Below are positions 49,641 to 58,760 of a stretch of DNA of 64,000 nt, one piece after another (the first letter of the stretch is position 1; every line of letters begins with the position of its first letter). Where the stretch lies: contig CAYXLI010000007.1 in assembly GCA_964464925.1 (NCBI GenBank), positions 62,001 through 126,000 of the forward strand, given 5' to 3'. Source of the stretch: CAYXLI01 sp964464925 (GTDB taxonomy: Bacteria > Acidobacteriota > Terriglobia > Bryobacterales > Bryobacteraceae). The notes beneath the pieces were generated by a model, which was not told the origin of the DNA, searched no databases, and worked only from the letters and a program-made list of their open reading frames with translations. Made by a program: the position numbers and the translations under genes.

Positions 49641-51827
49641 GTGAGCCGCCCACGCTACACTCTTCGTAGCGTGACTCCCCGGCGCACTCCCTCCCTCTTT
49701 ATCAGCAGCATCTTCTTTGTTTCCGGCATCCCCGCACTGCTTTACCAGATCGTGTGGCAGCGCGCTCTTTACGGCGTTTACGGCGTGACCACAGACTCTG
49801 TGACAATCATCGTTGCTGCGTTCCTCCTGGGACTTGGCCTGGGGGCATACGGCGGCGGGAAGATCTTAGCGAAGACTCGCGTATCGCATCTGCTTCTCTT
49901 CAGCCTTGCAGAAATGGGCATTGCGGTTTTCGGGCTGGTTTCCCTGCGATTAATCGATGCGATTGCCGAGCGCATTCCGGCCGCAAACCCGCTGGCCACC
50001 GGCCTAATTGCGTTTGCAATTCTACTGCTGCCCACAATGCTGATGGGCGCTTCTCTGCCCATATTGGTGGACTATTGCACGCGCCGCTGGGCGCACGTCG
50101 GAAAATCAGTCGGCACTCTGTATTTCGTAAACACGCTTGGCTCCGGAGTGGCTTGCTTCCTCGCCGCTCTGTTCACCATGCCCAAACTCGGGATGTCCGG
50201 AACGGTACATGCCGCGGCGGCCTTGAACATCTCTGCCGCGGCCTCGGCGCTGATAATCTTCTGGCGCGAGCGGCGCTCGCCAGTGGCAACCCATGACTTC
50301 CCGGCTGAGCAATCAGCACGAATCCCCTTCCAACTCGCAGGCTCGCTCGCAGGCCTTGCCGGTTTTGTTGCGATCGCCTATGAAATTATCTGGTTCCGAG
50401 CATTTCATTTTGCCACCGGTGGAAGTGCGCGCAGTTTCTCTTTTCTGCTGGGGGCCTATCTCGCCGGCATCGCTTTCGGAGCGCTAATCGCCCGAACGTT
50501 GAGCATCGGATCGACGAACAGCGTCCTGAGACGTGCCGCCGTCTCCATCCTCATCGCAAATCTTGTAGGCTTCGTGACCGTACCAGCGCTCGCTTATCTG
50601 TTGCGATGGTTTCCTTACGGCTATGCGCTCGCCGCAGTGATGGTTTCGGCAGCCGCCATGGGTGCTGTCTTTCCACTCATCTGCGAAGTAGCAGTCGACC
50701 CCAAGCGCGCGGGACGCGGCGTCAGCCTGCTTTACGTCAGCAACATTGCAGGCTCGGTACTCGGCAGCATTGCGGTGGGATTCGTCGCGCTCGATCTGTG
50801 GCCATTGTTTCGGATCCAGGAGTTCCTGGCAATCTGCGGAATCTGGATGGCGGTGCTCGTCTATCCCAGGAGGGCGATGGCCCTGATCGCCACAGCCTTA
50901 GGGGCCGTGGTTGTCGTCTCGTCCGCGCCGCTCTCCTCAGGGCTTTACGAGTCCATGCTCAGAAAAACCGAATACGATAGTCGTGAACGCTTCACCGATG
51001 TAGTGGAGACGCGTAGCGGTATCGTGACCGTGGATGCCGGCCGCACCATCTATGGGGATGGAGCTTACGACGGCTATCTCGAAACGGACTTGATGGATTC
51101 CGATAGCGTGCTGCGGCCGTTCGCCCTGAGCTTCATTCACCCCAATCCGGAGGAAGTTCTCATGATTGGCATTTCCGGAGGAGCATGGTCGGAAGTCATC
51201 GCGAATCATCCTCAGGTAAAAGCCCTCACCCTCGTAGAGATCAATCCTGGCTACGTCGATATCATCAGGCGATATCCGGCTGTGTCGCCGATCCTTTCCA
51301 ACCCGAAGGTGCACTTCGTCATTGATGATGGCCGGCGCTGGCTGCGAAGAAATCCCGAGCGCCGGTTCGACGCCATCATTATGGACACTACCTATCACTG
51401 GCGTGCACATGCCACCAGCCTATTGTCACGCGAGTTCTTTGCTCTCGCGCGCACGCATCTCAAACCGGGCGGTTTGATTTACTTCAATACCACCCATTCC
51501 ATGGAGGCACAGCGAACCGCAGTGGACTCATTTCCGTATGCGATGCGCTTCGGCCCGTTTCTGGCCGTGAGTGGATCTCCCATCAAACTCAACAAACAGC
51601 GTTGGCGCGAAGTCCTGCTGAACTACAAACTGGAAGGTAACCCTGTGGTGGATCGAGCGGATCCCGATGATCAGGAAAGGCTGGAGAAAATCCTCTCCTA
51701 CGCGGACCACTTCGATGCGGTACCTTACGACCGCTGGGGTATGGAAACTGCGGAGAGCATCCGGCGGCGTACAAGGGGCCTGCGCATCATCACGGATGAC
51801 AATATGGCATGCGAGTGGACGCGCTAG
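49641..51827 (+). CDS. Membrane-fused spermidine synthase-like protein
   Basis: 728 residues from a GTG. About fourteen hydrophobic segments fill residues 12-440: first IFFVSGIPALLYQIVWQRAL, last IALATALGAVVVVSS-like. They resemble the transporter-like part of fused spermidine synthases. A cytosolic Rossmann domain follows with VLMIGISGGAWSEVIANHP, LTLVEINPGYVDII, FVIDDGRRWLRR and IIMDTTYHWRAHATSLLSREF. The last motif differs from the usual D-x-x-DP pattern, so polyamine synthesis is not certain. It follows the DUF692 cluster after 89 bases and may be separate. Probably an inner-membrane enzyme acting on an unknown substrate. Confidence 0.8.
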   Translation: MSRPRYTLRSVTPRRTPSLFISSIFFVSGIPALLYQIVWQRALYGVYGVTTDSVTIIVAAFLLGLGLGAYGGGKILAKTRVSHLLLFSLAEMGIAVFGLVSLRLIDAIAERIPAANPLATGLIAFAILLLPTMLMGASLPILVDYCTRRWAHVGKSVGTLYFVNTLGSGVACFLAALFTMPKLGMSGTVHAAAALNISAAASALIIFWRERRSPVATHDFPAEQSARIPFQLAGSLAGLAGFVAIAYEIIWFRAFHFATGGSARSFSFLLGAYLAGIAFGALIARTLSIGSTNSVLRRAAVSILIANLVGFVTVPALAYLLRWFPYGYALAAVMVSAAAMGAVFPLICEVAVDPKRAGRGVSLLYVSNIAGSVLGSIAVGFVALDLWPLFRIQEFLAICGIWMAVLVYPRRAMALIATALGAVVVVSSAPLSSGLYESMLRKTEYDSRERFTDVVETRSGIVTVDAGRTIYGDGAYDGYLETDLMDSDSVLRPFALSFIHPNPEEVLMIGISGGAWSEVIANHPQVKALTLVEINPGYVDIIRRYPAVSPILSNPKVHFVIDDGRRWLRRNPERRFDAIIMDTTYHWRAHATSLLSREFFALARTHLKPGGLIYFNTTHSMEAQRTAVDSFPYAMRFGPFLAVSGSPIKLNKQRWREVLLNYKLEGNPVVDRADPDDQERLEKILSYADHFDAVPYDRWGMETAESIRRRTRGLRIITDDNMACEWTR

Positions 51828-51836
51828 CGAAACGAA

Positions 51837-52724
51837 CTAAAAGGGGAATTCTTTTTGTGCAGGAATCGCGGCCGCCTGCACGACGTTCAAATACTTGCTC
51901 GGATTCATGGGGATTCCGCCGCGGCGTACCTCGTAGTGCAGATGAGGTCCGCTTGCTCTTCCCGTCATGCCGGAATAGCCAATCACCTCGCCTCTCCGTA
52001 TAGCCTGCCCCGGCACAACACTGAATGCCGAAAGGTGCGCGTAGTAGGTCTGGATTCCATTGCCATGATCGATGACGATCAACTTGCCATACTGGCCACC
52101 CCATTCGGCGTGAAGCACAACGCCATCGCCTGTCGACTTCACTGGAGTACCCTTACTCACCGAAATATCGAGCCCCGTGTGGAAAGCGCCCTCGCCTGAG
52201 AACGGATCCGAGCGCCGCCCGAAGTGGCTCATCAACTGACCCTGCACAGGCCAGATGCTGGGCAGCAAAGCCGACTGAAACAGCACGTTGGACCGATGCG
52301 CGTAGTGCGATATCTGCGCGCTGCGGAGGAAATTGTATTCTTCCAGACTTTCATTCACGGTCGGCGTCAGCCGGCCTTCCCGCGAAATTTCCTGCGGCCC
52401 TTCCAGGTGCCGCTTGAGCCCATACGCGACAGATACTTCGCTCGCTAACAACTGTAGGCTGGCCAACTGCTGATTCGTGCTCTTCGACTCCTTCTCCAGC
52501 TTTCTGTATCGTGCCCGCAGTTGATCCACTTCGTTCCGCAGATTGTTGTAGTTCGCGATCTTCAGACTCATCCGGACATAGCTTGTGACAAAGCCGAACA
52601 AGGAGACACTGCCGAGCAGCGCAAGTCCCAAAATCGCGTAGACGACCTGGTAAGGCACGTGGATACGGCGGAGCCTGCCGTGTAGAGAGTGAGCCAATAC
52701 GAGAATGAAATAGGGCTGATTCAA
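51837..52724 (-). CDS. M23 family peptidoglycan endopeptidase with membrane anchor
   Basis: 295 residues from a TTG (GGAG upstream). One membrane helix spans residues 26-50. A coiled coil follows (about 55-95, LRNEVDQLRARYRKLEKES). The LytM domain has zinc ligands His182 and Asp186 in FHTGLDISVS, His230 in YYAHLSAF and His263 in GPHLHYEVR, so all catalytic residues are present. It cuts peptidoglycan cross-links, or activates amidases, in the periplasm. A minus-strand promoter candidate lies at 52812-52840. The stop is nine bases from the convergent spermidine-synthase-like gene. Confidence 0.9.
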   Translation of the reverse strand: MNQPYFILVLAHSLHGRLRRIHVPYQVVYAILGLALLGSVSLFGFVTSYVRMSLKIANYNNLRNEVDQLRARYRKLEKESKSTNQQLASLQLLASEVSVAYGLKRHLEGPQEISREGRLTPTVNESLEEYNFLRSAQISHYAHRSNVLFQSALLPSIWPVQGQLMSHFGRRSDPFSGEGAFHTGLDISVSKGTPVKSTGDGVVLHAEWGGQYGKLIVIDHGNGIQTYYAHLSAFSVVPGQAIRRGEVIGYSGMTGRASGPHLHYEVRRGGIPMNPSKYLNVVQAAAIPAQKEFPF

Positions 52725-53032
52725 TCCAGAGAGCTCCCTAACGAAAGCGCAGTACTATGCGGACACACCTAGTACTTTTGCCCCGAAGGTACAAACATTA
52801 ATAAAAATAAAGCTTAAACCGCCGGGAACCGCCGTGTCAAGAACCCCAAAAGGGGTCATCTACCTATACCTCAGATTTTTCTTGTAACCTATAGCCGATA
52901 CGGCACTTGCCGTACTCGCCTGCAAACGTCTACCGGGGTTTGCCAGTCGCTTCTACCGCCCAGGCAGGATGGGTTATCCGCGCCGGACTCGTTAACCTGA
53001 AGCCTAGGACCACCACGCAGCCTGATCCCCCT
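52725..53032. other. Divergent promoter region between the M23 and RND efflux genes
   Basis: 308 bases with no gene. It contains an AT-rich stretch near 52795-52815, a palindrome ACCCCAAAAGGGGT (52843-52856) and two AGTAC half-sites (near 52750 and 52770). An upstream extension of the efflux adaptor frame (from 52907) is open, but I do not use it. Confidence 0.45.
52812..52840 (-). promoter_or_regulatory. Sigma-70-like promoter of the M23 gene
   Basis: On the minus strand TTGACA (52835-52840) is followed after about 17-18 bases by a weak TAAGCT-like -10 near 52812-52817, about 90 bases upstream of the M23 start. Confidence 0.4.
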
Positions 53033-54244
53033 ATGTCTAAAACAACTTCTGGCATTTTGTTCGGAGCCTTTTTCACCTCCATTTTGCTCCTATCAGCCTG
53101 TAAGGAACACAAACCAGCGGAAGTAAAGGCCGCTACCCGCCCCTCGGTTGCCGTCGCGAAGGCCACTCCGGCGAACCTGTCCCGTGGGGTGGCGCTCACC
53201 GCAGAGTTCCGGCCATATCAGGAAGTGGAAGTCATGTCGAAAGTTGCCGGATACGTACGGAAGATGTACGTCGATGTCGGCGATCATGTCAGGGAGGGCC
53301 AGGTCCTCGCAACTCTCGAAGTACCGGAGATGGCCGACGAACTGGCTCGCAATTCGGCGAACATAGACCGCGCGAATGCCGAGGTAGCCAGAGCCCGTGA
53401 TGAGGTGCAGCGCGCCCAATCCGCCCACCAACTCTCTCATCTTTCCTATTCACGCCTCGCTGCCGTGATGAAGAACAGGCCCGGACTCCTGGCGCAGCAG
53501 GAAGTGGACGACGCACAAAGCCGGGACCTGGTGTCCGAAGCGCAGGTCTCCGCCGCGAAGTCGAATCTGGCAGTCGCCGAACAGGCTGTAAAAGTGAACC
53601 AGGCGGAGGCAGGTAAAACCCGCACACTCATCAACTACACCCGCGTCACGGCCCCGTTTGCAGGTATGATCTCGAAACGCTTCGCTGACACCGGTTCAAT
53701 GATCCAGGCCGGCACAGCTTCTCAAACCCAGGCGATGCCCCTGGTGCGGCTGTCCCAAATGGATCTGCTGCGGCTCACACTGCCCGTACCGGAATCGGCC
53801 GTTTCTCAGATCAAGCTTGGTGCGCTCGTGGAAGTGCGAGTTCCGTCGTTAAGCCGTTCGTTCCAGGGCAAGGTAGCGCGGTTCGCGGGCCGGCTTGCCT
53901 CGTCCACGCGGACTATGGAGACCGAAGTGGACGTTCCTAACGTCAACGGTATCCTGCTTCCGGGCATGTTCGCGGAAGTGGACCTGACATTGGAGCAGCA
54001 CCCGAACGCACTCTCCGTCCCTCTGGCCGCTGTCGAAGATGGAAAGGTGATGGTCGTCGCTCCCGGCAACATGCTGGAGATTCGTGACGTGATTTCGGGT
54101 CTGGAGACGGCGGACCGCGTCGAGATCCGATCCGGCCTCAAACCGGGGGAGATGGTGGTCATCGGGAATCGAAACCTGCTGAAGCCGGGTCAGGCCGTTC
54201 AACCCAAAGTGGTGGAGCTGTCCGCCATTCAGGAGGCGCGCTAG
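53033..54244 (+). CDS. RND efflux periplasmic adaptor lipoprotein (membrane fusion protein)
   Basis: 403 residues. MSKTTSGILFGAFFTSILLLSAC is a lipoprotein signal (lipobox LSAC). The adaptor order is clear: lipoyl half VMSKVAGYVRKMYVDVGDHV, helical hairpin rich in Ala/Gln (residues 105-190), second lipoyl half with YTRVTAPFAGMISKRFADTG, beta-barrel and membrane-proximal domain VPLAAVEDGKVMVVA. It bridges the inner-membrane pump and the TolC channel. The ATG of the pump starts directly after its stop. No regulator is adjacent, and the substrate is unknown. Confidence 0.92.
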   Translation: MSKTTSGILFGAFFTSILLLSACKEHKPAEVKAATRPSVAVAKATPANLSRGVALTAEFRPYQEVEVMSKVAGYVRKMYVDVGDHVREGQVLATLEVPEMADELARNSANIDRANAEVARARDEVQRAQSAHQLSHLSYSRLAAVMKNRPGLLAQQEVDDAQSRDLVSEAQVSAAKSNLAVAEQAVKVNQAEAGKTRTLINYTRVTAPFAGMISKRFADTGSMIQAGTASQTQAMPLVRLSQMDLLRLTLPVPESAVSQIKLGALVEVRVPSLSRSFQGKVARFAGRLASSTRTMETEVDVPNVNGILLPGMFAEVDLTLEQHPNALSVPLAAVEDGKVMVVAPGNMLEIRDVISGLETADRVEIRSGLKPGEMVVIGNRNLLKPGQAVQPKVVELSAIQEAR

Positions 54245-57200
54245 ATGTCCCGGTTTGCCATCCGCACGCCGTATTTCATTGTCGTCGTCTGTCTCATGAT
54301 TCTGGTGGTCGGAATTACCAGTGTCGCCCGCATGCCGGTCGATATGTTCCCCTCCATGAATATTCCCGTGGTTGTGGTCGCCACGTTTTACAGCGGCATG
54401 CCGCCGGAACAGATGGAAGCCGACATCACCAGCCGCTTCGAGCGCTTCTTCACACTTGGCAGCGGTATCGATCATATAGAATCCCGTTCACTCCCGGGCG
54501 TCAGCGTGATCAAGGTCTACTTCCAGGCCGGAACGAACCCTGACTCCGCCGTCACAACGATCTCGAACCTGGCAATGGCGAACCTGCGGCGATTGCCTCC
54601 CGGCACGCTGCCGCCGGTCGTGCTGAAATTCGACGCGTCCAGCCTGCCGGTCTGCCTGGTCACTTTGAAGGGCGACGGACTGAATGAGACCAAGCTCCGC
54701 GATCTGGCGCAATTCGCCGTCCGCAACCAGATTGCCGGTGTTCCTGGCGCCTCTGTGCCCCAGCCCTTCGGCGGCCGCTACCGCCAGATCATGCTCTATG
54801 CCGATCCGTACAAACTGGAAGCCCACCAACTCAGCCTCATGGACGTGGTGCGAAGCGTCAACGAATCAAACCTCATCCTGCCGGCAGGCGACGTGCAGAT
54901 CGGCACGCGCGACTACGCGATCTACACCAACAGCCAGATCGACCGCGTGGATGACATCAATGAAGTGCCGTTAAAAGTGGTAGGCCAGGCGCCTGTTCGC
55001 GTAGCCGATATCGGAACCGCCAAAGACGCGCAGCAGATCCAAACCAATCTGGTGCGAGTCGACGGACAGCCGTCCGTCTACCTGCCCGTTCTCAAGCAGG
55101 GCGGCGATACCAATACGATCGCCGTTGTGGACGGAATCAAGGCCAAGCTGCAGCACCTCTTCGACGTTCCCGAAAACCTGATTACGAAGGTGGTGTTCGA
55201 CCAGTCGCTCTTCGTAAAATCAGCCATTCAGACTCTGCTGCATGAAGGCGCTATCGGCATGCTGCTGACGTCGATCATGATTCTTGTCTTTCTGGGAAGC
55301 ATGCGCGCCACGGTCGCCGTGTTCTTCTCGATTCCGCTTTCCGCGCTGGCGACCTTCATGGTCCTCTCGATGGGCGGCAGTTCCATTAACAGCATGGTGC
55401 TAGGCGGACTGGCACTCGCGTTTTCCCGTCTGATCGACAACTCAGTCGTCGTGCTGGAAAACATCTACCGCCATTTGGAAAACGGTGAGGAACCCGAAGC
55501 CGCGGCTGAGCGCGGCGGACGGGAAGTGGCGCTGCCGGTGCTCGCTGCCACCCTCACCACAGCGGTCGTATTCTTCCCGGTAACGTTCCTGTACGGCGTG
55601 AGCAAGTTCCTGTTCTCCGCACTCGCGCTGGCCGTCGTGATCTCGCTGTTCGCTTCTTACGTCGTAGCCATGACGGTGGTGCCGCTGTTTTGCGCACGCT
55701 TCATCAAGAGCCACCACACGCATCCCGAGCGGAAAAACTGGGGCGCACGCTTCAATGTGTGGTTCAACCGGCGGTTCGATTCCTTCCTGGCCGGTTATGA
55801 CCGTCAGGTGAACCGGGTTCTGCACTGGCCGCGCGCCACGCTGGCCGGCTTCGCATTTCTCTTCGTTGCCAGCCTCGGCATCTTCCCGCTCATCGGTCTA
55901 TCCTTCTTCCCCAGCACGGATGCGGGCCAGTTCGTCATTAACCTGAAGGCCCCTTCCGGAACGCGTCTGTCCGTTACCGAAAACGAGGTTTCCAAAGTCG
56001 AGGCGCTCATCCGCGAGGTGGTCCCCAAGGAAGAGCTATCCATGATCGTGTCGAACCTGGGCATCACGCCGGACTTCTCTGCCATCTACACCAGCAACTC
56101 TGGCATGCACACCGCGTTCGTGCAGGTGCGCTTGAGCGATGAACACAAGATCGCGAGCGAGGAGTACATGCGGCGTGTCCGCGAACGCCTCGAGCATGAC
56201 ATGCCTGAGCTCAGCACGTTCTTCCAATCCGGCGGCCTCGTCGACGCCGTGCTGAACATGGGCCTCCCGGCGCCCATCGACGTACAGGTCGGCGGCACCA
56301 ACATGAAGAAGGCGTATGCGGTGGCACTCGACTTCGCGAACCGCATCAAGCAACTGCCGAATGTAAACGACGCCTTCATTCCGCAGGACATCGACTACCC
56401 CGCCCTCAAGCTGGATATCGATCGCATGCGCGCAGGCAAGCTCGGCCTCACACAGCGTGAGATCGTGACCAACGTCATCACGGCCCTGACCTCGAATCAG
56501 ATGATCGCCCCCAGCTTCTGGGTCGATCCGAAGAGCGGTCAGGACTATATGCTGACTGTTCAATATCCGGAGCAGCAGGTACAGACTCTGAACGATTTCC
56601 GCGGTATTCCGCTCCGCGCATCCGGCCAGGCCCTGCCCACGCGGTTGGACGCAGTCAGCAGGATCAGTGCCGTGAATGCTCCAACCGAAGTGGACCACTA
56701 CCAGTTGCGCCGTGTCACGGACGTTCTGGTCCGGCCGAAGGGTGAGGATTTGGGCCGGATTGCGAAGGCAATCGACAGCATGATCCAACAAACCACGCTA
56801 CCCGCTGGAGTCAATGTGACGCTCCGCGGGATGGTGCAAGGCATGCGCGAATCCTTCCGCAGTTTCGCCATCGGCCTCTCGCTCGCCGTCGTGCTGCTCT
56901 ATCTCGTTCTGGTTGCGCAGTTCCGGTCATTTATCGATCCGTTCATCATTCTGATCGCCGTGCCGCCCGGCATCACCGGTGTCCTGCTCACCCTGTGGCT
57001 CTCCAACACCACGCTCAACGTCATGTCGCTGATGGGCGTCGTGATGCTGGTTGGAATCGCGGTCTCGAACAGCATTCTGATCGTCGAGTTCACTCACCAT
57101 CTCCGCACCGATGGGATGGGCGTGCGCGAGGCCGTCGCCTATGCGTGCCGCGTCCGTTTGAGGCCTGTGCTCATGACCTCGCTCGCAACCCTGATCGGGC

Positions 57201-57358
57201 TTCTGCCGATGGCTTTGAAACTCGGGGAAGGATCGGAATCGTACGCTCCTCTGGCGCGCGCGATTCTCGGCGGATTGACCGTATCGGTCATCCTCACCGT
57301 ATTTCTTGTGCCCGCCGCCTACTACCTTGTCTATCGCCGCCAGGAGAAGATCGCATGA
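54245..57358 (+). CDS. RND family efflux pump, inner membrane transporter
   Basis: 1037 residues, full length for AcrB/HAE1-type pumps. Twelve membrane segments occur in two halves with large periplasmic loops. The first half shows RMPVDMFPSMNIPVVVV and GSGIDHIESRSLPGVS; the helix four region LALAFSRLIDNSVVVLENIY replaces the usual Gly-x-x-x-Asp-Asp-Ala with SRLIDNS. Thus the paired Asp-Asp of proton relay is reduced to one Asp, as in some divergent metabolite pumps. The second half has the symmetric VGIAVSNSILIVEF. It overlaps the TolC gene by four bases. Confidence 0.92.
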   Translation: MSRFAIRTPYFIVVVCLMILVVGITSVARMPVDMFPSMNIPVVVVATFYSGMPPEQMEADITSRFERFFTLGSGIDHIESRSLPGVSVIKVYFQAGTNPDSAVTTISNLAMANLRRLPPGTLPPVVLKFDASSLPVCLVTLKGDGLNETKLRDLAQFAVRNQIAGVPGASVPQPFGGRYRQIMLYADPYKLEAHQLSLMDVVRSVNESNLILPAGDVQIGTRDYAIYTNSQIDRVDDINEVPLKVVGQAPVRVADIGTAKDAQQIQTNLVRVDGQPSVYLPVLKQGGDTNTIAVVDGIKAKLQHLFDVPENLITKVVFDQSLFVKSAIQTLLHEGAIGMLLTSIMILVFLGSMRATVAVFFSIPLSALATFMVLSMGGSSINSMVLGGLALAFSRLIDNSVVVLENIYRHLENGEEPEAAAERGGREVALPVLAATLTTAVVFFPVTFLYGVSKFLFSALALAVVISLFASYVVAMTVVPLFCARFIKSHHTHPERKNWGARFNVWFNRRFDSFLAGYDRQVNRVLHWPRATLAGFAFLFVASLGIFPLIGLSFFPSTDAGQFVINLKAPSGTRLSVTENEVSKVEALIREVVPKEELSMIVSNLGITPDFSAIYTSNSGMHTAFVQVRLSDEHKIASEEYMRRVRERLEHDMPELSTFFQSGGLVDAVLNMGLPAPIDVQVGGTNMKKAYAVALDFANRIKQLPNVNDAFIPQDIDYPALKLDIDRMRAGKLGLTQREIVTNVITALTSNQMIAPSFWVDPKSGQDYMLTVQYPEQQVQTLNDFRGIPLRASGQALPTRLDAVSRISAVNAPTEVDHYQLRRVTDVLVRPKGEDLGRIAKAIDSMIQQTTLPAGVNVTLRGMVQGMRESFRSFAIGLSLAVVLLYLVLVAQFRSFIDPFIILIAVPPGITGVLLTLWLSNTTLNVMSLMGVVMLVGIAVSNSILIVEFTHHLRTDGMGVREAVAYACRVRLRPVLMTSLATLIGLLPMALKLGEGSESYAPLARAILGGLTVSVILTVFLVPAAYYLVYRRQEKIA

Positions 57359-58611
57359 AGTATTGGATTTTGTTGCTAACCTGCCCCCTCTTGGCAGACC
57401 CGCTCACTCTGGAGGAAGCGCACAAAATCGCGCTGCAGAACCATCCGCAGATCGCCGCAGCCAAATACACGGCTGCGGCCGCCGAGCAGTTCACCAAAGA
57501 AGCGCGCTCCGCCTATCAGCCTGCGCTCTCCGCGAGCCTCACCGGCGTGGGCGCCGATTCGGGAAGCCGTATCGCCGCGGGCGGCCTGAACAATCCGGTC
57601 GTGTACAACCGTCTCGGCTCCGGCGTCACGCTAAGCCAGATGATTACGGATTTTGGCCGCACCTCCAACCTCGTGGAAAGTGCAAAGCTTCGCGCACAGG
57701 CACAGTCCGAAACAGTGGACACGAACCGCTCCCAGGTGCTGCTCGGTGTCGATCGGGCCTTTTTCGGCGTCCTGCGCGCCAAGGCGCTGACGCAAGTCGC
57801 GGAGCAAACTGTAAACGAACGCCAGCTTATCGTAGACCAAGTCAGCACCCTCGCCAGGAATCGCATGAAATCCGATCTGGACGTCAGCTTCGCGAAGGTC
57901 AATTTGGCGGACGCACAGTTACTACTCAGTTCCGCCCAGAATCAGTACAAGGCCGGGCTTGCCGAATTGGCGACCGCTCTAGGAATTCCCGGCCAGCAGA
58001 GCTTCGATGTGGTCGACTCGGGCGAACCGCAGCCGCTGACGGATGCTGTCGAAGACCTGGTCCGGCAGGCTTTGAATCAGAGGCCGGAACTCCGCAGCCT
58101 GCGCCTGGAGGACAGCGCGGCCCAACGATTCGCCAAGGCTGAGCGCGCGCTCATGTTCCCGAGTGTCAGCACGTTCGCAGCGACAGGACTGGCTCCTGCC
58201 GGCCAGGAGACAATTCCGAACCGCTACGGCGCGATCGGAGTCAATCTCAACGTGCCGCTTCTAAACGGCGGTTTATTCTCCGCGCGCCGCGATGAAGCAG
58301 AGTATCGTTCCCGTGCCGTGGATCAGAATCTCAAAGACCTGGAAAACCGTGTGGTTCGCGACACACGCGTAGCTTATCTGAACGCAGCGAACGCGTTCGA
58401 TCGCCTCGGCCTGACCAAGCAGCTCCTCGACCAGGCCCGCATGGCGCTCGATCTAGCGCAGAGCCGGTACGATCTCGGACTCAGCTCCATGGTCGAACTG
58501 AGCCAAGCGCAGTTAAACCTTACGTCTGCACAGATCTCAGCCACGGCCGCGCGCTATGACTTCCAATTACAGAAGCAGGTTCTCGAGTATCAGACCGGCA
58601 ATCTGAAGTAG
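57355..58611 (+). CDS. TolC family outer membrane channel
   Basis: 418 residues. A short signal (MKYWILLLTCPLLADP) is followed by two homologous halves of TolC-type helices and strands: LTLEEAHKIALQNHPQIAAA begins repeat one, and ALNQRPELRSLRLEDSAAQR begins repeat two. The final SSMVELSQAQLNLTSAQI is characteristic. It forms the exit duct for the RND pump encoded upstream; the start overlaps the pump stop (ATGA). A longer frame upstream (56995) is antisense-like and not used. Confidence 0.92.
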   Translation: MKYWILLLTCPLLADPLTLEEAHKIALQNHPQIAAAKYTAAAAEQFTKEARSAYQPALSASLTGVGADSGSRIAAGGLNNPVVYNRLGSGVTLSQMITDFGRTSNLVESAKLRAQAQSETVDTNRSQVLLGVDRAFFGVLRAKALTQVAEQTVNERQLIVDQVSTLARNRMKSDLDVSFAKVNLADAQLLLSSAQNQYKAGLAELATALGIPGQQSFDVVDSGEPQPLTDAVEDLVRQALNQRPELRSLRLEDSAAQRFAKAERALMFPSVSTFAATGLAPAGQETIPNRYGAIGVNLNVPLLNGGLFSARRDEAEYRSRAVDQNLKDLENRVVRDTRVAYLNAANAFDRLGLTKQLLDQARMALDLAQSRYDLGLSSMVELSQAQLNLTSAQISATAARYDFQLQKQVLEYQTGNLK

Positions 58612-58616
58612 CCGTC

Positions 58617-58661
58617 GAAGCCTGAACGGGAACCTCGCCATCGGTGAAGGTGGCAGGCTTC
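58617..58661. terminator. Inverted repeat after the efflux operon
   Basis: GAAGCCTG (58617-58624) and CAGGCTTC (58654-58661) form perfect eight-base arms with a 29-base loop, five bases after the tolC stop. No T-tract, so only a candidate 3' structure between convergent genes. Confidence 0.35.
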
Positions 58662-58760
58662 ACGTCACTGTCCGTGTAAACCGCGCCGCAAAATTGGGAA
58701 CGCATTCCCCGCCAGGCCGTGACTTTAGTTATAGAAGGAATTGCCGACGAAAAGTCGCTG

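Noticed and set aside
56995..57354. Upstream extension of the TolC reading frame
   Set aside because: It overlaps the RND pump in another frame; the ATG at 57355 gives a proper signal peptide and overlaps the pump stop.
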